Part shown: positions 7,939 to 16,563 of the stretch, in pieces
Position numbering within the stretch: the stretch's first letter is position 1
Layout of the letters: every line of letters begins with the position of its first letter
NCBI GenBank assembly: GCA_964432155.1
Contig: CAYSMF010000003.1
Location: 1-64,000 of the forward strand
DNA: 64,000 nucleotides
From: UBA10438 sp964432155
GTDB lineage: Bacteria > Bacteroidota > Ignavibacteria > Kapaibacteriales > Kapaibacteriaceae
Direction: 5' to 3'
The notes under the pieces: generated by a model
The model's input: only the letters and a program-made list of their open reading frames with translations
Databases searched by the model: none
What the model was told of the DNA's origin: nothing
Program-made: the position numbers and the translations under genes

Positions 7939-9027
7939 TTAGCGCGCCTTAGCCAGTCGCGCCTTGAGTTGCTGGATCACCGGCACCGGCGTTGGGTCGG
8001 TCTTGTTGAGCACCGCGAGATGCCAGCTTACCCAGTCGCCGAGGTAGATAAGGGAGAACATCCGGCCGAGAAGCGTGCTACCCTTGCCCTCGAGGGTTTG
8101 GATATCGGCAACGCTACCCTTAATGATGTCCTTGAGGGCGTCGAAGCGCAGCTGCGTACGCTTGTGATCATCTGGATCGCGTAAGAGCACCACAGAGAAG
8201 CCCTTGGTCTTACCCTTTGGATACTGCCAGCCGTTGATCTCGTTGTGGTTCATTTCCGGCAGGAGGTTGCCAAATGCTACCTGCTTTGCATTTTCCTGAA
8301 TCTGACCCCGCCAGCGGAGATTTACAGCGTCGAGACGCTCCGATGCGGAATAAATCACTGGGAACGTGCCGGCCAACTTCTTGGCGATCTGAAGTGCTGG
8401 GTTCTTTGCTGTTGTCGATGCGTAGACGTCGCGCATTTCCTCTGTGTGGGCGAGGATCTCGCGGATGCCCTTGGCATTGACGCGGCCTGCACGCGCATCA
8501 AAAGCCCCGTACCGTGTCATCACAGTGAGCAACGGGAAGAATGCGTAGGCGATTGCACAGCGTGGCTGCAGACCCGGCGGGATGTTGATGATCGGCATGC
8601 CGTAGGTAACGGCACGCTTGCCGAGGGAGCCCCCTGTGGTTGTGCAGAGGATGCGCATCGTGCGCTTGCGTGCTTCATCGAAGGCCGAGAGGGTTTCCTC
8701 AGTTTCGCCCGAATAGCTGGCGCACACAACGTTGGTGTCGGAATCAAGCCATCCTGGGATCGAATACCCGCGGTGAACCGACATGTTCAAATGGTCTGCC
8801 CCAACCGTCGCTCCGGCGTAGCTGCGGAGAAGGTCTGCGCCAATGGCAGATCCGCCTAACCCGAAGAATGCATAGCGGTTAGACGTAGCTTGCTGACGCC
8901 ACAGAGGCGCACTTTCACCGATGCTGACGGCCTCTTTTACCTGCTCCGGAAAGCGGTACAGAACGTCAAACATCGCTGATGCGTCGAGGGTAGATGCAGG
9001 ATTCTTGGGCGTGGTCTTCTTGGCCAT
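7939..9027 (-). CDS. Bifunctional phosphoglucose/phosphomannose isomerase
   Basis: This 362-residue SIS-domain protein carries FFGLGGSAIGADLL (first sugar-phosphate loop), VCASYSGETEETL (the SYSGNTxE-type loop) and a C-terminal PEMNHNEI block with the family's conserved histidine and glutamate. The family interconverts glucose 6-phosphate or mannose 6-phosphate with fructose 6-phosphate in the cytoplasm. Mannose 6-phosphate made here could feed the mannose-1-phosphate guanylyltransferase encoded near 60 kb. It is a single gene between the TerC gene and its own terminator. The length fits the TIGR02128-type family. Confidence 0.9.
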   Translation of the reverse strand: MAKKTTPKNPASTLDASAMFDVLYRFPEQVKEAVSIGESAPLWRQQATSNRYAFFGLGGSAIGADLLRSYAGATVGADHLNMSVHRGYSIPGWLDSDTNVVCASYSGETEETLSAFDEARKRTMRILCTTTGGSLGKRAVTYGMPIINIPPGLQPRCAIAYAFFPLLTVMTRYGAFDARAGRVNAKGIREILAHTEEMRDVYASTTAKNPALQIAKKLAGTFPVIYSASERLDAVNLRWRGQIQENAKQVAFGNLLPEMNHNEINGWQYPKGKTKGFSVVLLRDPDDHKRTQLRFDALKDIIKGSVADIQTLEGKGSTLLGRMFSLIYLGDWVSWHLAVLNKTDPTPVPVIQQLKARLAKAR

Positions 9028-9103
9028 AGGTCCCCTTTCGTGCCATGTGCAGAGTTCAGCTATAATAGGTCACGGAGGTGACGAATAGCAAGTAAAAACG
9101 TTC

Positions 9104-9871
9104 TCACCCCTGGTAAGGGGGCTGACGGAGCTCGACGGGGGCGGCCACCGAACGTGCGCGGAGGCGCATGTTGAGGAACTCCACACCCATCGAAAACGCC
9201 ATGGCGAAGTAGACATAGCCCTTCGGAACATGGACTTCGAAGCCTTCTGCCACCAGGAGCGTGCCGATCATGATCAGGAAGGCAAGTGCCAGGACTTTCA
9301 CCGTAGGGTGGCGGTGGATGAACCGCGAGATGCTTCCGGCGCTTAGCTGCATGACGCCCACAGAGATGATGACGGCAACAACCATCACCCAGAAGTGCTG
9401 CGTCAGACCAATGGCCGTGATGACCGAGTCGATCGAAAACACCAAGTCGAGTGCGATAATCTGGGCGATCATCGAGCCAAATGATGCCGTGCCTTTCGCA
9501 TTTGCCTCGTGCTCATTGCCTTCGAGCTTGGCATGCAGTTCCGACGTCGCCTTGGCGAGCAGGAAGAGTCCGCCGGCGAGCATGATGAGGTCACGACCGC
9601 TGAATCCGACCGATGGAATCACCCCAAAGAGCGCTGGTACGGTGATAAGGTCGGTCGTAAGCTGGGCAATCCACGTGGCTCCGAATAGGAAGACGATGCG
9701 CAGGACGAGTGCCAGCGACAGACCGATCGTCCGTGCTTTGGCTTGGTCTTGTTCTGGCAAACGACCGACAAGGATCGAGATGAAGATGATGTTGTCGATG
9801 CCAAGGACGATCTCAAGAATGGTCAGCGTGATCAGTGAGATGATCACATCGGGCGTCACGAGGAGTTCCAT
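9104..9871 (-). CDS. TerC-family integral membrane protein
   Basis: This 255-residue membrane protein has about seven hydrophobic segments and the two signature segments EIVLGIDNIIFISI and LDLVFSIDSVITAIG. The acidic and polar residues in these helices are conserved in TerC/Alx proteins. Related proteins export manganese or assist metal loading of secreted proteins, and the name comes from tellurite resistance clusters. No other ter genes are nearby. It is divergent from the aldehyde dehydrogenase gene with 23 bases between the starts. The transported ion is not evident from sequence. Confidence 0.9.
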   Translation of the reverse strand: MELLVTPDVIISLITLTILEIVLGIDNIIFISILVGRLPEQDQAKARTIGLSLALVLRIVFLFGATWIAQLTTDLITVPALFGVIPSVGFSGRDLIMLAGGLFLLAKATSELHAKLEGNEHEANAKGTASFGSMIAQIIALDLVFSIDSVITAIGLTQHFWVMVVAVIISVGVMQLSAGSISRFIHRHPTVKVLALAFLIMIGTLLVAEGFEVHVPKGYVYFAMAFSMGVEFLNMRLRARSVAAPVELRQPPYQG

Positions 9872-9882
9872 GCAGACGGATG

Positions 9883-9890
9883 TAGCTTTG
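9883..9890 (+). promoter_or_regulatory. -7 promoter box (TAGCTTTG) for the aldehyde dehydrogenase gene
   Basis: This perfect TAnnTTTG match ends four bases before the ATG at 9895. A transcript started from it would have almost no leader. The -33 region would fall inside the divergent TerC gene and shows no clear TTG. Confidence 0.5.
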
Positions 9891-9894
9891 TGAG

Positions 9895-11259
9895 ATGAAG
9901 TTTACGAGCATAAACCCAGCCACCGAGTCACTGGTGGCGAGCTATGACGAACATGGTGAAGAACACGTGCAAGGGGCTCTTCAGTTCGCCTATGATGCAA
10001 GTTGCACATGGCGGGGGAGTTCTCCTGCATCGCGTCGTGATCTTGTGATCCGCATTGCCGACGCGCTTGCCTCGGCTCGTGAATCTCTCGCGCAGATAAT
10101 GACGGTGGAAATGGGGAAGCCCATCGAGCAGTCTCGAGCAGAAGTCGACAAGTGCGTTGCGACGTGTCGTCATCTGGCAACCGTTGCCGAAGGTGTGTTG
10201 CAGTCGGAGGTTGTAGATGTCGATGGCGTACGCGCCGAGCTCCGCTACGAGCCGATGGGAGTTGTCCTGGCCATCATGCCTTGGAACTTCCCGCTGTGGC
10301 AGTTTATTCGATTCGCTGTTCCCGCGTTTCTTGCTGGCAATGCCGTTATGCTCAAGCATGCACCGAACGTGATGGGGTCGGCAGAGCGGATGGTTTCTGT
10401 GCTCCACGAAGCAGGCGTGCCGGAGCACCTCGTGCAACAGCTCCGTGTGCACGAGTCTGCGGTAGCCTCGGTCATTGCTGATGCTCGTATTCGTGCGGTT
10501 ACCTTCACGGGTTCAACACGTGGTGGCTCGGCTGTAGCAGCCCTGGCTGGTGCAGCTGTGAAGAAGTCGATTCTGGAACTGGGTGGTAACGATCCGTATA
10601 TCATCCTCGACGATGCTGATGTTGCACGTGCAGTCGAGGCGTGTGTGCGCGGACGAATGGTGAACAGCGGACAAAGCTGCATCGCTGCAAAACGGTATCT
10701 CGTGCACGCGTCGCTCGTTGACGACGTCACGCAGCGACTTGCGGCAGCGTTTGATGCGCTGCGTGTTGGTGATCCGATGGATCCCGCAACGGAGATCGGA
10801 CCGATTGCACGTGCTGATCTGCGCGATGGATTGCTTGATCAAGTGCAGCGTTCCGTTGCACTCGGTGCGCGCGTTGTGACGCGTCGTACGCAGGCCGACA
10901 TGCCGGTTCGCGGATGGTATGTAGCGCCGACACTGCTCGTTGGCGCACAACACGATTCGCCGCTGTTCCGCGAAGAACTGTTCGGACCTGTTGCTGGTGT
11001 CTGGTCGTTTACAACTGACGATGAAGCAGTAGCGCTGGCAAACGATAGTCGCTACGGTCTTGCTGCCGCAGTGTTTTCTCGCGACGCCGCACGTGCATCG
11101 CGCATTGCTGCACAGCTCGAATGCGGTACGGTCGCTGTTAATGACTTTGTGCGCAGTGACATGCGCTTGCCATTCGGTGGCGTAAAGGACAGTGGATACG
11201 GACGTGAACTTGGAACGATCGGACTTCGCGAATTCACATCGATCAAGGTTATCCGATAA
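9895..11259 (+). CDS. Succinate-semialdehyde dehydrogenase-like aldehyde dehydrogenase
   Basis: This 454-residue NAD(P)-dependent aldehyde dehydrogenase has the catalytic residues in place: Lys154 in AVMLKHAPN, Glu228 in LELGGNDPY and Cys262 in NSGQSCIAAKR. MPWNFPLWQ and FTGSTRGGSAVA mark the cofactor site. Beginning with INPATE and being rather short, it resembles the Sad/YneI group that oxidises succinate semialdehyde to succinate. No GABA aminotransferase gene is adjacent, so the physiological substrate is uncertain. It is monocistronic, divergent from TerC and convergent with the CBS-domain gene, 12 bases away. Confidence 0.88.
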   Translation: MKFTSINPATESLVASYDEHGEEHVQGALQFAYDASCTWRGSSPASRRDLVIRIADALASARESLAQIMTVEMGKPIEQSRAEVDKCVATCRHLATVAEGVLQSEVVDVDGVRAELRYEPMGVVLAIMPWNFPLWQFIRFAVPAFLAGNAVMLKHAPNVMGSAERMVSVLHEAGVPEHLVQQLRVHESAVASVIADARIRAVTFTGSTRGGSAVAALAGAAVKKSILELGGNDPYIILDDADVARAVEACVRGRMVNSGQSCIAAKRYLVHASLVDDVTQRLAAAFDALRVGDPMDPATEIGPIARADLRDGLLDQVQRSVALGARVVTRRTQADMPVRGWYVAPTLLVGAQHDSPLFREELFGPVAGVWSFTTDDEAVALANDSRYGLAAAVFSRDAARASRIAAQLECGTVAVNDFVRSDMRLPFGGVKDSGYGRELGTIGLREFTSIKVIR

Positions 11260-11271
11260 CCCAACGGATGC

Positions 11272-12324
11272 TTACGCCCCCTGGGCGTACTGCGCAATAC
11301 GCGCGTCGCGTCGCTGCTTTGCAAGCGCACGCAGGTCGACCACGTGATCGGCCTCGTCGATGATCTCCGCGCCCAACATGGTCTCGAGCACGTCTTCCAT
11401 CGTGATCAAGCCTTCGACGCCGCCATACTCGTCGACCACCATGAAGAGGTGTTGACGCTTCTGGAGAAACTGCTCGAGCGCCTGATCGAGCGCAATGTTC
11501 TCTGGGATGAAGGAGACGTCGCGCTTGAGCTTCGCGAGTTGAACAGTGTTCCGTCCTGCGAGCGCAGCGCGCAGAATGTCCTTCGTCATCACGTATCCAA
11601 CAACGGCATCAAGATCGGCGCCGTCGTACACAGGCATACGCGAGAACATCTGAAGCTCGGGACGCTTGATGACGTCTTCAACCGTATGCTCGGCATTAAG
11701 CGACGAGACAACGGTACGCGGCGTCATCACGTCGGATACTTCGATGCTGCTCAGACGCATGATGTTCGTCATAATGCGGTATTCGCCAGCATCGAGTGCG
11801 CCTTCTTCACGCGCAGTCTCGACGAGTGCTTCGAGTTCCTCACGTGCCTCCTCTTCCTCCTCCTCACGTGTGCGCGGCTTGGTGAGCGCAAGGAGCGCCC
11901 GGTGTGCCCACAGGAATGGTGCAGCAACAACACTCGCAATACGAATGCCGGCACTCACAAAACGCAGCGCATGATCTGCTGTGCGCTCGCCTAACGATGA
12001 GGCGAAGACCTTTGCAGTCATCACGCTCACAGCCACGATGCTGATCTCAATGGAGAATGTCTGAAAATCGATAACGTCATGGTCGAGCAAGCCAACGACG
12101 CAGATCACTGTTCCTGAGATAATCAGGATGAGTCCGTCGATCAAGGAGAGTGCAAGACGTGTTTCGTTTGGCTCGTCGAGTGCGCGCTTAAGATTGACGC
12201 CTGCAGGTGAACCTTCGTCAGCAAGTGCGGCGACTACCGAGAGGGGCATGTTCGCAAGCGCGGAGGCTAGGTAGTCAATGGTGCCGCTCAACAGCACGGC
12301 AAGGATGATGATGAACACTTCCAT
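11272..12324 (-). CDS. DUF21/CBS-domain membrane protein (CNNM/HlyC-like)
   Basis: This 350-residue protein has an N-terminal DUF21-type membrane domain with hydrophobic segments near residues 1-25, 62-80, 90-110 and 125-145. A charged linker contains a run of glutamates, and a CBS pair follows (DVMTPRTVV, MPVYDGADLDAVVGYV and FMVVDEYGGVEGLITMEDV). The C-terminal transporter-associated domain of full-length CorC/CNNM proteins is absent. Relatives move or sense magnesium or cobalt. It is the last gene of a coupled leftward run: its ATG shares one base with the preceding lipoprotein stop (TAATG). Confidence 0.88.
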   Translation of the reverse strand: MEVFIIILAVLLSGTIDYLASALANMPLSVVAALADEGSPAGVNLKRALDEPNETRLALSLIDGLILIISGTVICVVGLLDHDVIDFQTFSIEISIVAVSVMTAKVFASSLGERTADHALRFVSAGIRIASVVAAPFLWAHRALLALTKPRTREEEEEEAREELEALVETAREEGALDAGEYRIMTNIMRLSSIEVSDVMTPRTVVSSLNAEHTVEDVIKRPELQMFSRMPVYDGADLDAVVGYVMTKDILRAALAGRNTVQLAKLKRDVSFIPENIALDQALEQFLQKRQHLFMVVDEYGGVEGLITMEDVLETMLGAEIIDEADHVVDLRALAKQRRDARIAQYAQGA

Positions 12325-12974
12325 TATTTACCGCGAAACTCCTTGTCGATGATCGTGATGCGCTTGTCTGACGAAAGCTTGCCGAGGGGCGAGCTCACAA
12401 CAGGCAGAGCGTCGAGAGCGACAGACGCAGTGGAACCGTTTGCGCCGCCGAGCGAACATGCAAGGTTAACAAGACTTTGCAGATCGCGGTCGCTAAAGGT
12501 CTGCATCAGATCCATTGAAACCGTCAGTGGGATCGATGTGGTGCCGTTGTTGCCAGCGATCTCGAGTGGACGCTGCAAGCCCCCTGTGATGGTAGGGCGT
12601 CCGTCAATCAGGAGGCGCCATTGAAGATCTTCAAGCGTAAGAGGGACACTCTTGAGTCCGTTTACGCCTGAATTGGGATTCATGGCGTCAACCGTAAGTA
12701 CAAACGTTACTGGTAGCGACTTGGCTGCGACGAGATTCTTGAGTGTGAGTGCTTCTTGTAGTGAGAAGCTTGTGAGCGACGACTTTGATGCGATATCGAT
12801 CGAACCGATGCGCATCCCAGTGATGCTACGAATCTTGAACTGGAGTGGCTTGACGTTCATCAGCGAGCTGCTGATGTTCGTAAGTGATGCGCAGGAACCA
12901 AGCAGCAGTACACATGCGAGCGCAAACACAGGTAGGAGACGAAGTCGGAGAAAGCCGAACGATGTGTTCAACAT
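12324..12974 (-). CDS. Envelope lipoprotein with LEA14-like domain
   Basis: This 216-residue protein has a lipoprotein signal with lipobox LLGSC (cysteine near residue 28). The rest is a beta-rich region with the segment VTFVLTVDAMNPNSGVNGL followed by SVPLTLEDLQWRL, which matches the pattern of late-embryogenesis-abundant type 2 (WHy) domains around their conserved N-P-N. The function of such bacterial proteins is unknown; stress protection has been suggested for relatives. It sits between the desaturase gene (21 bases upstream) and the CBS gene (one-base overlap), consistent with a shared transcript. The domain call is by eye. Confidence 0.65.
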   Translation of the reverse strand: MLNTSFGFLRLRLLPVFALACVLLLGSCASLTNISSSLMNVKPLQFKIRSITGMRIGSIDIASKSSLTSFSLQEALTLKNLVAAKSLPVTFVLTVDAMNPNSGVNGLKSVPLTLEDLQWRLLIDGRPTITGGLQRPLEIAGNNGTTSIPLTVSMDLMQTFSDRDLQSLVNLACSLGGANGSTASVALDALPVVSSPLGKLSSDKRITIIDKEFRGK

Positions 12975-12995
12975 AGATACGTTTCGTGTGGTGAG

Positions 12996-14474
12996 TTACG
13001 ATTGACGAAGAATACAATCAGCTGCGATCATGCCGCTCGTGGCAACGAGTGGGATGCCGCCGCCCGGATGAGCACTGCCGCCAACATACCAAAGATTCCG
13101 TACGTCGGTTGAGCGCTGTCGAGGACGAAGAAAGGCGCTCAACATTGAATTCGATGACGCGCCATAGAGTGCGCCACGGTATGCTGACCATTCGTGGGCC
13201 ATCGTATCGGGCGTGCGAACGATCATCGACCGTACGCGCGGCGTTTCGGTAAACATGGCGATGCGATCGAGTACATGTTGTGCGCGGTCGTGCTCCACGC
13301 CCGACCATACCGAGGACTCGGTACCGTTGAGATGTTCCGCTACGCCACGTGGTGGCGCATTCACAAGGACGAACCAATTCTCGTATCCCTCAGGTGCGCG
13401 CGTTGCATCTGCATGCACAGACCGCGAGATGTATGCTGTTGCGCGTGTGTCCGGATGTTGTCCATGCGCGAGTGCGTCGAACTCCGCACGGTAATCATCG
13501 GCGAACAACACGTTGTGATGCGTAAAGCCATGATCGGCACGTTCGACGCTCGCCAGCAACACGAGGCCGCTGGTAGAGAGGTTGGTCGGCTCTGCTTGGG
13601 GGATGCCGAGGAGGTGATGACGCGTGACATGTACATCGGCATTCGACACTACATGGTCGGCGTCAACGATGGTTCCGTCGCGGAGCTCAACGCCGGTGAC
13701 CGTACCTCGCCGATGAAGAATGCGTCGAACACCAGTGCTTGTATGAATCACCGCTCCACATGTTCGCGCCGCTTGTGCTATTGCTTCGGCAATGGCATAC
13801 ATACCACCGCGCGGATACCACGAGCCGAGACCCATCTCGACCCATGGGATCACCATGAGTGTTGCGGGTGCACGGTATGGCGACGAGCCGTTGTAGGTAG
13901 CAAAGCGATCGAACAGCTGCACGATTCGTGGGTCACGAAACCGCTTGCGATGCACAGCGTGGAGTGTCGAGCCCAATTGAAGCTTCGGAAGGTGTCGCAG
14001 GAGCGACGCATTGCGTGGCTTGATGAGTTCAAGAAATCCATCGAACTCGGAAAAGATGAAGATGTCCTTCGTGAGCTCATACAGCAGACGTGCATCTTCG
14101 AGGTATCTGCGAACTGCTTCGCCGTCGCCAGGTGCAATGCGATTGATCGCATCAGGAATTGCGTCGAGATCAAACGGAAGGTCGAGTCGTGTTCCGTCAC
14201 TCCAGCGATAATGACACGCAGGATCCACACGGTCCAGCACGAGCTTGTCCGACATCGTCATGCCGATGCTCGAGAAGAACCCTTCCAGCACAAATGGCAT
14301 TGTGACAAGTGTTGGACCCGTCTCGAACTTGCATCCATCGTGTTCGATGTGGTTGAGCTTGCCGCCAATGGTGTTGCCTTGTTCGAAGACATGCACCGTG
14401 TGGCCAGCATGCGCAAGTCGCGCAGCCGCGACAAGTCCACCGATGCCGCCACCAATCACAACAACGGCACTCAT
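12996..14474 (-). CDS. Phytoene desaturase-family FAD oxidoreductase (CrtI/CrtD-like)
   Basis: This 492-residue flavoprotein begins with the dinucleotide-binding motif VVVIGGGIGGLVAAARLA and has the family blocks GGKLNHIEHDGCKFETGP near the N-terminus and YVGGSAHPGGGIPL near the C-terminus. This places it among carotenoid desaturases and isomerases of the CrtI/CrtD/CrtN type. No phytoene synthase, cyclase or geranylgeranyl synthase gene is nearby, so the substrate could be a later carotenoid intermediate or an unrelated polyene. Its ATG overlaps the stop of the receiver gene by four bases, coupling their translation. Confidence 0.85.
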   Translation of the reverse strand: MSAVVVIGGGIGGLVAAARLAHAGHTVHVFEQGNTIGGKLNHIEHDGCKFETGPTLVTMPFVLEGFFSSIGMTMSDKLVLDRVDPACHYRWSDGTRLDLPFDLDAIPDAINRIAPGDGEAVRRYLEDARLLYELTKDIFIFSEFDGFLELIKPRNASLLRHLPKLQLGSTLHAVHRKRFRDPRIVQLFDRFATYNGSSPYRAPATLMVIPWVEMGLGSWYPRGGMYAIAEAIAQAARTCGAVIHTSTGVRRILHRRGTVTGVELRDGTIVDADHVVSNADVHVTRHHLLGIPQAEPTNLSTSGLVLLASVERADHGFTHHNVLFADDYRAEFDALAHGQHPDTRATAYISRSVHADATRAPEGYENWFVLVNAPPRGVAEHLNGTESSVWSGVEHDRAQHVLDRIAMFTETPRVRSMIVRTPDTMAHEWSAYRGALYGASSNSMLSAFLRPRQRSTDVRNLWYVGGSAHPGGGIPLVATSGMIAADCILRQS

Positions 14475-14950
14475 GCAGGAGTCTCGATTGTTGCGAGAAG
14501 CGCTTCTGCTCCGGCGACATCGCCGCGCTGATACGCATCGATCACCGAACGTAGTGCCGAGATCTGCTGCTTTGCGCGCTGCGCGCTCGTGAGGAGATGC
14601 ACCTTTGCGATCAAAACTGCCTCGTCAAGAGGCTTTGCGATAATGTCGACAGCACCAGCTTTGATTGCTCGCTGTTGCGTGTCGTGATCATTCAGCGCAG
14701 TGACGACGATGACGGGTATGTCCTTCGTTGTGTCGCGCGCGCGAAGTTGTTCCGTCAGCGTAATGCCGTCCATCCGTGGCATCATCACATCGCTGAGAAT
14801 CAGATCAGGCTTGCGGATCTCTACCTGCTCAATGCATGCCACGCCATCGGAAGCGCTGTGTGCTTCGAAGCCATGAATCTCGAGGTATCGACAGACAAGC
14901 TTCGTCATGATTGCATTGTCGTCGACAACGAGGATGTACGGACGGTTCAT
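14471..14950 (-). CDS. Single-domain response regulator
   Basis: This 159-residue protein consists of one receiver domain and a short helical tail. The phosphorylation site is Asp54 in LILSDVMMP, with the acidic pair Asp10/Asp11 in VVDDN, Thr84 in VVTALND and Lys106 in IIAKPLDE. No DNA-binding or enzymatic output domain follows; the last 35 residues form a helix rich in alanine. Such proteins act by protein-protein contact or as phosphate relays. No histidine kinase is encoded nearby, so it is an orphan regulator inside a metabolic operon. Both ends overlap their neighbours by four bases. Confidence 0.92.
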   Translation of the reverse strand: MNRPYILVVDDNAIMTKLVCRYLEIHGFEAHSASDGVACIEQVEIRKPDLILSDVMMPRMDGITLTEQLRARDTTKDIPVIVVTALNDHDTQQRAIKAGAVDIIAKPLDEAVLIAKVHLLTSAQRAKQQISALRSVIDAYQRGDVAGAEALLATIETPA

Positions 14951-16563
14951 TGTGATGATGTTGGAGGGAGATCTGAAACGCCGAGAATACTATGCGAGCC
15001 TTGTGGTTCGGCCGTGATACGCGCGAGCAGTGTGTGAAGACGCTCAATGCCGAAACGTGCTTCCCACATTGCAAGTGGGTACGTGCGCTCCTGAAGTGCA
15101 CCATGCGGATACACCATGCGGTAGGTGGAACGAAGTCGTTCAACCGTGAGCGCGTTGGCTTTCTTTGCTGCCGCACGGAGCTTGCCTTCGAGCGCTTCAA
15201 GCGTCGAGTGCATCCCTGCGGCCTGTGCGCGCACAGTTGCTACGAGCGTTGGATCAATACGCTGCGCAGTTGTTTCGTACGGCGCCACAAGTGCATTGAT
15301 CTGTGCTGAGATACCTGCATGATCGGGGAGCGAGAGATCTGCGACAGATGCGGTAACTGCCTGCTCGAACGCATCCATGGAACGCATGTACCATGTTGGT
15401 ACGTGTTGGTCTTTCTGGAGCGAACGTTCGATACGTGCATCCAGCAGGGTGCCGCCGTGACGGAGCAGGGGAACCGGCATTGGGATGCCGCAGCGCTCGT
15501 AGGCTTCGCGGAGCTGACCGTGATATGCGATCTCGGCAGCGCCGAGGACTGATGCTACTGTTGGTAAGACGGCATCTTGCACGAGTGGACGTGACAAGAC
15601 GGTAGGAGAGAAGGCTTGCGGTGATGCCATGAGCTCAGCGTCGAACGCTTCGCGCGAACACGCGTGCGCACCGTATGACACGGTCGCCCCCTCAATGCTG
15701 ATGCGCTGGCGTCCCTCGCTGTCGCGAGCGAACAACGCAATGTCTGATGGTTGCGCTTGCGGATCAAAGCCCGCGTCGGCGATTGCCTTGGTGCCTTGTC
15801 GCAATGCATGGGTAAGTGTTGCGTCGGAACTGCGTTCGTGTGCGAGGATTGGAGCATGAAAGCCATGAGCGATTACATCGCTTGCTCGCACAACAAGCAC
15901 GCCCCACTCTGCGAGGTATGGCTGGAGGATCGCAAGGAATGCATCAGACCACGCAGTGCCATCGCGATACGCATCGGCATAGCGTTGCTTGACATCGTCG
16001 GCGAATTGACCGGTGAGAGAGGTCAGTGCATCGGCAATAGCTGCGCATTCAGCAGCGGTATGTGTTCGAGCCGAAACAGGTCGACGTGGATCGGAACCAT
16101 CCCATGGAGTGACCGACGTGATACCGTCGGCCGTGGGAAGATGCGCTGTACATGCCTCGGCAGCATCATGGTCGTTGTCTTCGAGCCAGAAGATGACCAC
16201 TGCTGGCACGTCCAGCGACGCAGATGTGCTGCGCGCAACGGAGGCCGCACTGGCGATCTTGTACAGCGTATACATCGGTCCACCGAGCAGACCAATCTGC
16301 TGTCCGGTAGCCACAGCAACGCTGTGCGGATTCTTCAGGAGTTCGAGTGCAGCTTGCTGTTGCTCGGACAGCTCGAGGTGCCGCATGGACGTTGCAACCA
16401 GGTCGCAGAGCCGCGAACGCGACGCACCATGCTTTGCACGCAGTGTGCAGAGTTCGCGTGTGATCGAGCGATGCGCAAAGCGCGATTCGAGTCCGTGCGT
16501 ACCGTCGATCAGTGCCCGTGTGAGAGGTTGTTTGACGATGTCAGATGGTGGGAGAACGATCAT
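14947..16563 (-). CDS. bshC: Bacillithiol biosynthesis cysteine-adding enzyme
   Basis: This 538-residue protein matches BshC, which joins cysteine to glucosaminyl-malate in the last step of bacillithiol synthesis. The diagnostic region is VATGQQIGLLGGPMYTLYKI followed by VIFWLEDNDHDAAEA, the ATP-ligase-like nucleotide core, and a long coiled-coil region near the C-terminus. Bacillithiol is the low-molecular-weight thiol of Bacillota and many Bacteroidota. BshA and BshB are not in this window. The gene is coupled to the amidohydrolase upstream and to the receiver gene downstream by ATGA overlaps. Confidence 0.92.
   Translation of the reverse strand: MIVLPPSDIVKQPLTRALIDGTHGLESRFAHRSITRELCTLRAKHGASRSRLCDLVATSMRHLELSEQQQAALELLKNPHSVAVATGQQIGLLGGPMYTLYKIASAASVARSTSASLDVPAVVIFWLEDNDHDAAEACTAHLPTADGITSVTPWDGSDPRRPVSARTHTAAECAAIADALTSLTGQFADDVKQRYADAYRDGTAWSDAFLAILQPYLAEWGVLVVRASDVIAHGFHAPILAHERSSDATLTHALRQGTKAIADAGFDPQAQPSDIALFARDSEGRQRISIEGATVSYGAHACSREAFDAELMASPQAFSPTVLSRPLVQDAVLPTVASVLGAAEIAYHGQLREAYERCGIPMPVPLLRHGGTLLDARIERSLQKDQHVPTWYMRSMDAFEQAVTASVADLSLPDHAGISAQINALVAPYETTAQRIDPTLVATVRAQAAGMHSTLEALEGKLRAAAKKANALTVERLRSTYRMVYPHGALQERTYPLAMWEARFGIERLHTLLARITAEPQGSHSILGVSDLPPTSSQ

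Noticed and set aside
11273..11289. Hairpin TACGCCC/GGGCGTA near the end of the aldehyde dehydrogenase gene as a terminator
   Set aside because: It lies within the C-terminal codons of the convergent CBS gene and has no T run, so it could be chance.
13194..14531. Long open frame (445 codons) on the plus strand opposite the desaturase gene
   Set aside because: It is antisense to a clear CrtI-family protein, has no recognisable domain, and is rich in cysteine, histidine and arginine as expected from the complement of GC-rich codons.
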